A stretch of DNA of 64,000 bases, taken from assembly GCF_963675965.1 (NCBI RefSeq), contig NZ_OY780935.1, positions 62,001 through 126,000 on the forward strand, given 5' to 3'. The stretch comes from an uncultured Celeribacter sp. (GTDB taxonomy: Bacteria > Pseudomonadota > Alphaproteobacteria > Rhodobacterales > Rhodobacteraceae). This document shows, in pieces, positions 1 through 7,674 of the stretch; within the stretch, counting starts at the first letter, position 1; each line of letters opens with the position of its first letter. A program made the position numbers and the translations under genes. The notes below the pieces were generated by a model. That model searched no databases, was not told the origin of the DNA, and saw only the letters and a list, made by a program, of their open reading frames with translations.

Positions 1-11
1 GGAATACAGGT

Positions 12-51
12 GTGTTGGCCAAGGTCCTAGACTTAGATCCTAGGCCAACAC
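12..51. repeat. Inverted repeat at left edge
   Basis: GTGTTGGCC at 12-20 is matched by its exact complement GGCCAACAC at 43-51, with CCTAG-type repeats in the loop. There is no T-run on either side, so it is not a standard terminator. It could be a mobile-element end, an operator or chance. The flanking 300 bases look less G+C-rich than the rest of the window. Confidence 0.4.
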
Positions 52-186
52 TCGAAGCAAGCAGGCTGCTTCAAATGCCAAGGTCTCCAGAACCGCGAAC
101 TCTTTAGTAGAATGGCGCAAGTAATGATGGCTGCGTGCTTCCGCAACCAATATCCAAAACAGTATCATATACTTAAAGGCCTCCAT
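40..186 (-). CDS. Possible 48-aa ORF, unrecognised
   Basis: An open frame reads from ATG at 186 to TAG at 40, with a hydrophobic N-terminal third followed by a mixed helix-like segment. No ribosome-binding site is evident and no family is recognised. Its stop lies inside the 12-51 inverted repeat. It may be the tail of a decayed gene or spurious. I saw no other gene in 187-322. Confidence 0.15.
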   Translation of the reverse strand: MEAFKYMILFWILVAEARSHHYLRHSTKEFAVLETLAFEAACLLRVLA

Positions 187-322
187 CGGGAGCCATTTGC
201 GTGTTTCTGAGGGTCAATCCCGGTGTGTTGTTCGTTCACATATTATCCAGTCGTCAGACGGTACGGATTGGGATGAGGGTCTCGCCTCTCTCGACCGGCT
301 TGTGGGCTTAAAAGATCGCCGG

Positions 323-835
323 TTAGCGATCTTCGATCTGTCCCAACTTGGGATCTGACAGCAGGTCCTCGACGAAGAACGCCGCCAGCTGGGCGCGACT
401 GGACACGCCGGCCTTGGCGTAAATGCGGGTCAACTGGGCGCGCACTGTGCCATTGGCGGCGCCACGCAGGGCGGCGATTTCTGCGGCATCCAGCCCCTTA
501 AGTGCGAACAGCGCCACGTCGCGTTCAGCTGGTGTCAGGGTCCAGGCCGTAAACTGTGCCGCGATGACTTCGGAGAGATGGCCGCGCGCGATGTCCAGTG
601 CTCGGCTCTTTTCGGCCAGCCTGTTCATCAGGTTACGCAGCTGGAAGATGCCCATGATCAGCCCGGCCATGAGCATGATCGAGACGAAGAGTTCCATCGC
701 GGTCTCAAGATAGGCCGCGCCCTGTAAGGCATCAGCCAAAGCATCGCCCGTGAAAAAGATCACGGCGACCCCCTGAAGCAGGATGACAACGGCCAGAGCG
801 GCGGTTGACCCTTTCAGGGGGACCGGCAGTTTCAC
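323..835 (-). CDS. Membrane-anchored LuxR-type transcriptional regulator
   Basis: A 170-residue protein with two predicted membrane helices (about residues 12-33 and 43-65), a short linker, and a C-terminal GerE/LuxR helix-turn-helix (about 98-160; LTPAERDVALFALKG opens it, GTVRAQLTRIYAKAGV is the recognition part). No receiver domain is visible, so it is not a two-component response regulator. The start overlaps the stop of the cytochrome b561 gene by 4 bases (ATGA), so it is translationally coupled to the ttr-linked genes. By inference it is a one-component regulator that senses something in or near the membrane, perhaps quinone state or the adjacent cytochrome. Target genes are unknown. 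Confidence 0.75.
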   Translation of the reverse strand: MKLPVPLKGSTAALAVVILLQGVAVIFFTGDALADALQGAAYLETAMELFVSIMLMAGLIMGIFQLRNLMNRLAEKSRALDIARGHLSEVIAAQFTAWTLTPAERDVALFALKGLDAAEIAALRGAANGTVRAQLTRIYAKAGVSSRAQLAAFFVEDLLSDPKLGQIEDR

Positions 836-1476
836 TTGCGCTCTCCAAACAGCATGGGTTTAACCAGATTTCGTTTCATTGCGCGTCCTTCCACGATCAC
901 ACCGGCGACATGAACAAGTGCCAGGATCAGCATCAGATTGGCAGATGCCCCATGCAGCAGTTCGGCGCCATGTTTGAGGCCCTTTGTCCAGGCACTGTCG
1001 GGGACGGCGGCGGCTTTTGCAAGCACGGACCAATCTCCGGAGGCGACGGCAGCGTTCTCGGCAGCGACCTGCATCGGTGACTGGGCGTCTGTCATGATCA
1101 GCCCGGTTGCGATCACCATGGCCAGCAGCGCCCAAAGGGCATAAACCATTAGCGCTCCGGCCGGGTTGTGTGAGGGATAGGGGCGCGGTGGTTCCCGGCG
1201 CAATAGTCCCAGAAGATGCGCCATGCCGGCTTTCGGGTCGGGCAGGAACGCGGAAAACCGCGCTTCTGCGGGGCCAATGATGCCCCAGATCAGACGAACC
1301 AGAAGCGCCGCCAGAGCCCCCCATCCGATCCAGACATGCAGTGTCTTTCCCGGTTCGTCCAGCAGGCCGTTGAGAATGACGGCTGCGGCGATCGTCCAAT
1401 GGGTCAGCCGCACCAGCGGGTCCCAAAGAGAGGGCGACGCGATGTCGCCCCCGGAAAATGCCGAAGGAGATGGCAT
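832..1476 (-). CDS. Cytochrome b561 family di-heme membrane protein
   Basis: About 214 residues with four predicted membrane helices and histidines placed as in cytochrome b561/Ni-Fe hydrogenase b-type subunits (LTHW, LHVW, HNPAG, LVHVAG). These proteins carry two b hemes and move electrons between quinol and a periplasmic partner. ATG at 1476 was chosen because it overlaps the PepSY stop as ATGA and gives the usual N-terminus (WDPLVRLTHW); the frame stays open upstream but lacks family-like sequence. Lying just downstream of ttrA and paired with a PepSY protein, it may be an auxiliary electron path of the tetrathionate reductase system, which is an inference. Confidence 0.85.
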   Translation of the reverse strand: MPSPSAFSGGDIASPSLWDPLVRLTHWTIAAAVILNGLLDEPGKTLHVWIGWGALAALLVRLIWGIIGPAEARFSAFLPDPKAGMAHLLGLLRREPPRPYPSHNPAGALMVYALWALLAMVIATGLIMTDAQSPMQVAAENAAVASGDWSVLAKAAAVPDSAWTKGLKHGAELLHGASANLMLILALVHVAGVIVEGRAMKRNLVKPMLFGERK

Positions 1477-1736
1477 CAGTCGTCTTCCTTGATTTTGGCG
1501 ACATCGCCGGATGCTGGATCGATGTAGACTTCCCAATGGGTCTTCTTAGCGTCGATGCACTTTGCTTCGATCATGCCGTCTTCGGCACCGAATTTCGTGA
1601 CTTCGCAGCCAGCATCGGCCAGGGCGGCCGTTGCGGTTTCGGGTGTGGTGCCGACATGATCACCCACAGCGGGCAGGGCATTTGCAAGCATCGGCGCGGT
1701 GATCAGTGCGGCGGTGAGCAGGATCGTCTTGGTCAT
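1476..1736 (-). CDS. PepSY domain exported protein
   Basis: An 86-residue protein with a cleavable signal peptide (about 1-20, ending ANA) and one PepSY domain (CEVTKFGAEDG, then HWEVYIDPASGDVAKIKEDD). Such small periplasmic PepSY proteins often accompany cytochrome b561 genes. A binding or modulating role is assumed for the family, not proven. It is the first gene of a coupled trio (PepSY, b561, LuxR). The 270-base gap to ttrA may hold its promoter. Confidence 0.8.
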   Translation of the reverse strand: MTKTILLTAALITAPMLANALPAVGDHVGTTPETATAALADAGCEVTKFGAEDGMIEAKCIDAKKTHWEVYIDPASGDVAKIKEDD

Positions 1737-1840
1737 CAGGAAAGCTCCTTTATCTGGATTGTCCGGCTTGGTCCGGATGACAGAGATATGTGGAGATTGG
1801 CGTGCGGCGTCGATTGCACAGATGCTGCCGGATGGGGTGA

Positions 1841-1854
1841 TAAGCAGCTGCTTA
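1841..1854. promoter_or_regulatory. 14-bp perfect palindrome upstream of PepSY gene
   Basis: TAAGCAGCTGCTTA is a perfect palindrome in the 1737-2006 gap, about 105 bases upstream of the PepSY start. It could be an operator for the PepSY-b561-LuxR unit, possibly of the LuxR protein itself. No matching copy was noticed elsewhere in the window. Confidence 0.35.
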
Positions 1855-2006
1855 CGGGGAAATCTGTTGTGCGATGCCCTCGTATGCGTCCGACGGGACG
1901 GGGTGCGGACACCGACAGATGTCTGAAACGATCGGCGTGCCGGATCGTCGGGGGACGAGATCCGGCACGCCTGTGGACGCGGGGTAGACTGCTGCGCAGT
2001 CCGGGC

Positions 2007-5000
2007 TCAGATGCGTTCGATCCGGGCAGGCAGGCCCTGGCGAACGGCGGTGCCCGAGACGGGGTCGACCCAGACACCGGCTTTGGCGCGGCTCGGGTCG
2101 GTGATCCCCAGATCGTTCAACAGCACGCCAGCGGCCAGTCGCGGGTCTGCGGCGATGGTCTGGTCATCAATGGTGATGTCCTTTGCGCCAAAGCCTTTGT
2201 GACCGTAGCCGTGTTCGATGGCCACCGTGTCCGGGGCGATGCCATTGCGGACCACGGCAACGCTTTCAAGGGTTCCGCCGGGCGTCGTCAGGCGCACCAT
2301 ATCGCCGGTTGCGATGCCGTGCTGCGCGGCCAGAGCCGTTCCGACGATGACCGGGTTCGAGGCGACGATGCGCAAGAGTGCCGGGGCCCCAACGGAATAG
2401 GAGTTTTGCAGGGGCGATTTGAAGCTCATGACCTGGATCGGCCAGTCTGTTTTCGTGAAATGATCCGCGACTTTCGATCCGTCTGCAAATTCGGCTTCGC
2501 GCCAATAGGGCGTGCCGGGCAGTCGCGTGCCAGTTGTGGCGCGGCGGAAACTGCCAAGACCTTCGTTCCAGACCAGCATCGGTTTGGTAAAGGCGTAGGT
2601 CGCCTTGTCGCCCTGATAGCTGCGCTCGATGTTCTCATAACGCCCGCCCTTGGCGTAGACCGTCGCGGCCTTGCGCCACTCGTTCGGCTTCAGCGTGGCT
2701 TTCAGATCGGCGAGAATGCGGGTGACATTGGACAGTGTGATGTCTTCGTCTGTTGCATCTGCAACCGGGCTGCCCAGCATCGCGACGTTTGCGGCACCAC
2801 GTATGTACCAGTCTTCGGCCCGGTTGAGCGGATGCAATTTGCCATCTGCGTCCGGGATCGCCGCATCGCCAAAGCCCGGCATCCCGATCCGTTTGGCCAC
2901 TGCGATCAGGAAGGTTTCCATGCCGATCCGTTCGCCTTCGGCGTTTTTCTCTATCTTTGGCTCAATGACCGGCCAGCGGGCCGTGGTCGCTTTGGTGGCC
3001 ACGCCGCCCCAGGGTTTGGCAAAGCCCCATGTTTCATACATCACCGAATCCGGAACGATGTAGTCAGAAATCGCCGTGCTCTCGTTGATGAACGGATCGA
3101 TGGAAATGATCAGAGGTACGACTTGCGGGTCTTTCAGCTTTTCGACCATATGGGAAATGCCGGGGATGCCGTAGACCGGGTTGGTGTTGCGGAAAATCAG
3201 CGCTTCGGCCCCATAGGGGTAATGGTTCACCAGCGAGCTGATCCATTCGGTCGCAAGCCCCGGAGCGTTCGGATACCACGGCCCGTCGGCGGGATAGGGT
3301 TTGCCTGCGGCTTTCTTGGTTTTGAATTCGGTGGTTTTTTCATAAGGCACGTTGCGCCCGTAGGGCAGGCCTTTGGCCTGCACGGCCCCGGGGAAACTGG
3401 CGAGATCATAGGCCGGGCCCTTGTTGTCGGGGAACCAGCCGCCCGCGATCATCGTGCCACCTTTCCAGTTCAGGTTGCCAATAAGCGTGTTGAGCATCAT
3501 CAGCGCATAGGCATTGGCAAAGCCCGAGCCGTTCATCATGCCGCCGTGCGAATTGACCGCGGCTTTGCGGCCGTGACTGGTAAACTCACGAGCCAGATCT
3601 TCGATCGTCGCAACCGGGATGCCGCAGGCGGCGGCGTAATCGTCCATGCTCAGCCGGCTGGCCTCTTCGCGCAGCAGGGTGAGCCCGGTTTTTACCGCGA
3701 CAGGCCCGGTTTGGGTCTCGGCCAGCCCCTTGTGGAACAGAGGGGCGGCCGAGGTGCCAGCAGGGACGGGGCCGGCGTCAGAGGCGACCATATAGGGATC
3801 GCTGTCGGAATAGGGGGCGCCCTCGATCGCTAGCCCCATATCCGAACCGCGCAGGAGCTTGCCGTAACGGGGATGGTCGTCGGCGACAATTACCAGATGG
3901 GTGGCGTTGGTCCAGCTTGGCTCCCCTGCTGCGTCGGCGGCGGCCTTGGAGGGCTGGGCGAGATAGTCGTGATTGATCCGGTTGTTTGCAAACATCCACT
4001 GCATCATCGCCATGGCCAGCGCGCCATCGGTGCCAGGTTTGATCGGTAGCCAGCGCGCGCGGTCTCCAGAGGGTCCGTTCTGGGCGTGGTTCAGCACCGG
4101 GTCGATGACCACATAGCTCAAATCGCCATCGACACGTGCCTTGGCGACAAGATTGCCGATGCGTTTGAACGGGTTGCCCGCGTTGCCCGGGGCGGTGCCT
4201 GCAAAGATGATGAATTCGGCGTTGGAGAAATCGGGCTTGGCATGCGGCATCTTTTTAAAGTCGCCGAACATCGCCCCCGAACCAGAGCGATAGGCGCCAC
4301 CGCAATAGGACCCGTGGCGGGTGAAGTTGTTCGATCCAAAGCTCTGTTTCAGCCAGCGCAGCACAAAGTTATCCCGCCCGTCATCGACGCAGTTCATCCA
4401 GACCAGCCTGTTGGCGCGCGGGCCGAATTCGGGAGCGCCTTCAAGAGCCGGGGCGTCCAGATCGCGGATTTCGCGCAGACCGGCGACGCGGCCTTCGCCA
4501 AAGAGATCGCCGCCCTCGGTCACCTCTTCGATGAGCTGTTCAAAGCTGATGGTTTCCCATTTGCCCGATCCGCGGGGGCCGACCCGTTTCAAGGGTTTCA
4601 ATACCCGGCGCGGGTTGTCGACCTGTTGCAGCACCGCGTTGCCGCGCCCGCAGGCGGTGGAGCGGTTGGTCAGGCCCTGACCCGTGCCCGCCTGTGCCAT
4701 GGCGGCGAAACTTTCGGCAACGGAACTCTCATAGGGGATGAATGGATCGGTGCTCATAGCGCTATAGGGATTGCCTGAGACACGCAGCACCTTGTTGTTG
4801 GCCTTATCGACCCGCACCCGCACGCCGCACATGGTCGTGCAGCCGATGCACATGGTGTAGCTCATGGCCTGATCGGGGTTGAGCGTTACGTCACCTGTTT
4901 GCGGGTCTACCGCATATTCCGCGGGGATCGAATTGCCGGTGACATGTTCGTCACGCGGTCTTTGGCCGGACCATTTGCCCTTGGCCAGTTTCTGGACGGT

Positions 5001-5078
5001 TTCGCTATAACCGACACCGAATGTTCCCAGCGCCCCCGCAGCGGCGACACCTTTGAGAATGTTACGACGATTGGTCAT
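2007..5078 (-). CDS. ttrA: Tetrathionate reductase catalytic subunit A (molybdopterin enzyme)
   Basis: A 1023-residue member of the DMSO-reductase superfamily. A Tat signal (NRRNILKG) begins the protein, so it folds in the cytoplasm and is exported with its partner. A 4Fe-4S site is formed by C77, C80, C84 and C143, and the likely Mo ligand is C259 in GSYCGGAYR, as expected for the Cys-ligated tetrathionate/polysulfide group. It would reduce tetrathionate to thiosulfate in the periplasm. ATG at 5078 is preceded by GAGGAG and gives the Tat motif at once. The assignment to tetrathionate rests on the adjacent ttrB, ttrC and TtrS/TtrR genes; another sulfur oxyanion is possible. Confidence 0.85.
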   Translation of the reverse strand: MTNRRNILKGVAAAGALGTFGVGYSETVQKLAKGKWSGQRPRDEHVTGNSIPAEYAVDPQTGDVTLNPDQAMSYTMCIGCTTMCGVRVRVDKANNKVLRVSGNPYSAMSTDPFIPYESSVAESFAAMAQAGTGQGLTNRSTACGRGNAVLQQVDNPRRVLKPLKRVGPRGSGKWETISFEQLIEEVTEGGDLFGEGRVAGLREIRDLDAPALEGAPEFGPRANRLVWMNCVDDGRDNFVLRWLKQSFGSNNFTRHGSYCGGAYRSGSGAMFGDFKKMPHAKPDFSNAEFIIFAGTAPGNAGNPFKRIGNLVAKARVDGDLSYVVIDPVLNHAQNGPSGDRARWLPIKPGTDGALAMAMMQWMFANNRINHDYLAQPSKAAADAAGEPSWTNATHLVIVADDHPRYGKLLRGSDMGLAIEGAPYSDSDPYMVASDAGPVPAGTSAAPLFHKGLAETQTGPVAVKTGLTLLREEASRLSMDDYAAACGIPVATIEDLAREFTSHGRKAAVNSHGGMMNGSGFANAYALMMLNTLIGNLNWKGGTMIAGGWFPDNKGPAYDLASFPGAVQAKGLPYGRNVPYEKTTEFKTKKAAGKPYPADGPWYPNAPGLATEWISSLVNHYPYGAEALIFRNTNPVYGIPGISHMVEKLKDPQVVPLIISIDPFINESTAISDYIVPDSVMYETWGFAKPWGGVATKATTARWPVIEPKIEKNAEGERIGMETFLIAVAKRIGMPGFGDAAIPDADGKLHPLNRAEDWYIRGAANVAMLGSPVADATDEDITLSNVTRILADLKATLKPNEWRKAATVYAKGGRYENIERSYQGDKATYAFTKPMLVWNEGLGSFRRATTGTRLPGTPYWREAEFADGSKVADHFTKTDWPIQVMSFKSPLQNSYSVGAPALLRIVASNPVIVGTALAAQHGIATGDMVRLTTPGGTLESVAVVRNGIAPDTVAIEHGYGHKGFGAKDITIDDQTIAADPRLAAGVLLNDLGITDPSRAKAGVWVDPVSGTAVRQGLPARIERI

Positions 5079-5089
5079 GGTTTGTCTCC

Positions 5090-6208
5090 TCAGACAGAGC
5101 GGGCAGGGGTGGGGTGGGGACGGGTCTGGGCAGGGGGAACCGCATCGGTCCAGGGGACGAAAGTCGTGTAGACAATCATCAAGAAGATCCACAGTCCGAA
5201 GGTGCCGATGACCCCCATAAGCCCCGCAACGCCGGTAGGCATCAGCGCGTCATAGAGGCCGGAGCCGACTTTCGGCACAGCTTGGCCACCCATGAACACT
5301 GTCCAGCGGAACATCCATGCCGCGTGAATGGCGATCAGCCCGGTGATAAGGCCGGTGTTGCGTGGCAGGGCAACAGCCAGGACAAAGGGAATGGCGACGG
5401 AGGCTGCGCCCCAGAGCGCGATTTGCTGCCAGACCGGAAAGCCTGCGACAGAGGCGAGGGCTTCGGAATGCACCGGCGAGATGCCGGAGATGGCCACGGT
5501 AAACCAGGCCATTCCGAGGGCGCCCACCAACGCCAGTGCCAGTGCGAGGCGACGGTTGAGCGTGCTTTCCAGCGTGGCTTCCCGGCACAGCATCCGTTCG
5601 AGAACCAGCATGACCCCCAACGCGCCGACGGCACCAGTGGCGGCGAATTGCAATGGCAAGAATGGCGTGTTCCAGAGCGGACGGGCACGCACGACCATCA
5701 CCTCGGAGCCGGTGTAGACAAGGATGCCAATGGCGGAAAGGCCAGCCAGCAGGCCAAGCGGACGGGCAAAACTGTTGCGGGCGCCACCCAGAGAGAACAG
5801 CCGAAACAGCCAGGCAAAGCGCCAGTCATCCTGTCCCATACGATGGAAGTCAGGCCGATGAATAGACCAAGCAAACAGCAGCATCAGCCCCACATATGAC
5901 GGCACGATCCACGCCCCCCAGGCCATCCATGAGCTTGTATGCGTGTAGACGAAGAACTCCCAGAATCGAAACGGCTGGTGCAAATCGGCCAAAAGCGCGA
6001 TGGGCGCGGTGATGCCGGTGGTGACAGCGACCATAAGCGCCAAACGCGCGACGCGCAGGTCGGCGGATTTGCCAAAGACAAAGGCGGGAAGCGTCATCAG
6101 AAGCGCAGTCACGGAGATGGCGATGAGAAAGAAATACTGGACCGCCCAGGGCTGCCATGCAGCGTCATGAACGGCACCGACGAGTTCGTGAACTTGGACC
6201 TCCATCAC
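5090..6208 (-). CDS. ttrC: Tetrathionate reductase membrane subunit C (NrfD-like)
   Basis: A 372-residue polytopic membrane protein with eight or nine predicted helices, of the NrfD/polysulfide-reductase type. It is expected to oxidise menaquinol or ubiquinol at the periplasmic face and hand electrons to the iron-sulfur subunit TtrB. Its start overlaps the ttrB stop by 4 bases (ATGA), and ttrA begins 11 bases after its stop, so the three are a tight operon. The C-terminus is proline-rich, with no visible function. Confidence 0.87.
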   Translation of the reverse strand: MMEVQVHELVGAVHDAAWQPWAVQYFFLIAISVTALLMTLPAFVFGKSADLRVARLALMVAVTTGITAPIALLADLHQPFRFWEFFVYTHTSSWMAWGAWIVPSYVGLMLLFAWSIHRPDFHRMGQDDWRFAWLFRLFSLGGARNSFARPLGLLAGLSAIGILVYTGSEVMVVRARPLWNTPFLPLQFAATGAVGALGVMLVLERMLCREATLESTLNRRLALALALVGALGMAWFTVAISGISPVHSEALASVAGFPVWQQIALWGAASVAIPFVLAVALPRNTGLITGLIAIHAAWMFRWTVFMGGQAVPKVGSGLYDALMPTGVAGLMGVIGTFGLWIFLMIVYTTFVPWTDAVPPAQTRPHPTPARSV

Positions 6209-6948
6209 AGGCCCTCCCCATGGTGTTGCGCGGATGCGGCCATTTCCGGATGATAGGCGGCTTCGCCCGCCACGCGCCCGTCGAGCACGTCATCAAGGCC
6301 GATGTAATAAACGTTCGGGTTGGTGTGCATCTCGGGGCGCAGCACGGACACTTCATTGTCGCGCAGCATTTTCGACACGTCGCTGTCGGGGTCATTCAGA
6401 TCGCCAAAGTTGCGCGCGCCGCCGACACAGGTTTCGACACAGGCAGGCAGGAGCCCCGCTTGTGTGCGATGAAAGCAAAAGGTGCATTTGTCCGCCACCT
6501 GGGTTTCGTGGTTGATGAACCGCGCATCATAAGGGCAGGCCTGCACGCAATAGGCGCAACCGACGCATTTCGACGCGTCCACCAGAACCTCGCCATTCTC
6601 AGCCTTGAAGGTGGCCTCGACCGGGCACACCGGCAGGCAGGGCGGGTTGTCGCAATGGTTGCAAAGCCGGGGCAGCATCACCATGGCCGGGTCCTGACCG
6701 TCCTTCACCAGTTCATAAACGGACACATGGGTGCGGAAGGCGTCTTCAGGGACGGCGTTTTCCATGATGCAGGCAACGGTGCAGGCCTGACAGCCGATGC
6801 ATTTGCGCAGATCGACCACCATGCCCCAATGCGGCACATGAGCGCCCTCTGTGGCTGTGGCGGATTGGCTGGCGCCGGCGACGGTGGCCGCAGCGCCGAT
6901 GGTCACCTGGCCGATCGCTCCTAAGAAACCGCGACGTGTCGTGTCCAT
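6205..6948 (-). CDS. ttrB: Tetrathionate reductase iron-sulfur subunit B
   Basis: A 247-residue ferredoxin-like electron-transfer subunit with four 4Fe-4S cysteine clusters: CIGCQACTVAC, CNHCDNPPCLPVC, CVGCAYCVQACP and CTFC with a later CVETC. The N-terminus has its own Tat motif (TRRGFLG). Electrons should run from TtrC through this subunit to TtrA. ATG at 6948 was chosen because AAAGGA lies just upstream and the Tat signal follows directly. It is the first gene of ttrBCA, read in the same direction as ttrSR but separated from ttrR by 93 bases. Confidence 0.88.
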   Translation of the reverse strand: MDTTRRGFLGAIGQVTIGAAATVAGASQSATATEGAHVPHWGMVVDLRKCIGCQACTVACIMENAVPEDAFRTHVSVYELVKDGQDPAMVMLPRLCNHCDNPPCLPVCPVEATFKAENGEVLVDASKCVGCAYCVQACPYDARFINHETQVADKCTFCFHRTQAGLLPACVETCVGGARNFGDLNDPDSDVSKMLRDNEVSVLRPEMHTNPNVYYIGLDDVLDGRVAGEAAYHPEMAASAQHHGEGL

Positions 6949-7020
6949 TTGGCTGATCCTTTCTTGTGGCTCAGCCAAAGCCTATGTCCGGGGTGTTGGC
7001 GGTGGTATCGGCGTAAACCC

Positions 7021-7045
7021 GGGGGTATTAGGGGTTTTCCCCTAA
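7021..7045. promoter_or_regulatory. G/C-tract inverted repeat before ttrB: candidate TtrR operator
   Basis: The perfect inverted repeat TTAGGGG-TTTT-CCCCTAA occupies 7028-7045 and is preceded by another GGGGGTA half-site at 7021-7027. It overlaps the ttrR stop codon and lies about 75 bases upstream of ttrB. On the minus strand no T-run follows, so an operator for the LuxR/FixJ-type regulator TtrR is more likely than a terminator. A hairpin role cannot be excluded. Confidence 0.4.
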
Positions 7046-7674
7046 GTTTCGCCCCATCCCGCCGCGACAAGCCGCCGCACCATTTCTGCGGTGCTGCCGC
7101 AGGCGAGTTTGCTCATGGCGTTATGGCGATGGATCTCAACGGTCTTGGGGCTGATCCCCAGCTCATGCGCGATCTGTTTGTTCTGCAATCCGCGAACCAC
7201 GGCGCGCGCCACTTCGGCCTCGCGCGCGGTCAGACTGTCGATCTTTGTGGTGATCTCTGCCCGGTCTCCCGCCTCGGTCGCGCGGCTGCGGCTCAGTTCC
7301 AATGCATCTTTGATCCGCTCGATCAGGGCCATGCCTTGCACCGGTTTTTCAAAGAAATCGATAGCGCCCGCGCGCATCGCCTTGACGGCCATGGGCACAT
7401 CACCGTGCCCGGTGATCATGATGACGGGCAGAGGGCATTTGCGCTGGGCCAGCTCGTCCAGAAGCTCAAGTCCTGACATGCCGGGCATGCGTACATCGGC
7501 CAGAATGCAGCCAAGGCCTTCGTGCCTGCCCTTGGCCGCGTCAAGCGCCTCAAGAAAGGTCACGGCGGAATTGTGGGTCGCGATTTCCAGACCGAGAGAG
7601 GACAGGAGAAACCCCAGCCCGTCGCGGACGGCGCGGTCGTCATCGACGATGTGGATCAAGCCATCTTCAGTCAT
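7042..7674 (-). CDS. ttrR: Response regulator of the tetrathionate system (FixJ/LuxR type)
   Basis: A 210-residue two-component regulator. A receiver domain comes first (VDDD near residue 12, phospho-acceptor Asp in LADVRMPGMSG, conserved Lys in FEKPVQG), followed by a C-terminal LuxR helix-turn-helix (LTAREAEVARAVVRGL, KQIAHELGISPKTVEIH). Its start overlaps the end of ttrS by 8 bases. When phosphorylated by TtrS it should activate ttrBCA, whose promoter must lie in the short gap directly downstream. Confidence 0.88.
   Translation of the reverse strand: MTEDGLIHIVDDDRAVRDGLGFLLSSLGLEIATHNSAVTFLEALDAAKGRHEGLGCILADVRMPGMSGLELLDELAQRKCPLPVIMITGHGDVPMAVKAMRAGAIDFFEKPVQGMALIERIKDALELSRSRATEAGDRAEITTKIDSLTAREAEVARAVVRGLQNKQIAHELGISPKTVEIHRHNAMSKLACGSTAEMVRRLVAAGWGET

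Noticed and set aside
1458..3833. 791-codon plus-strand open frame opposite ttrA
   Set aside because: It is the mirror of ttrA, PepSY and b561 codons in high-G+C DNA. Its protein has no domain, and the minus strand has clear family motifs.
2007..6948. Sulfite dehydrogenase SoeABC
   Set aside because: Subunit types are similar, but the adjacent PhnD-like sensor kinase and regulator are TtrS/TtrR, which favours tetrathionate reductase.
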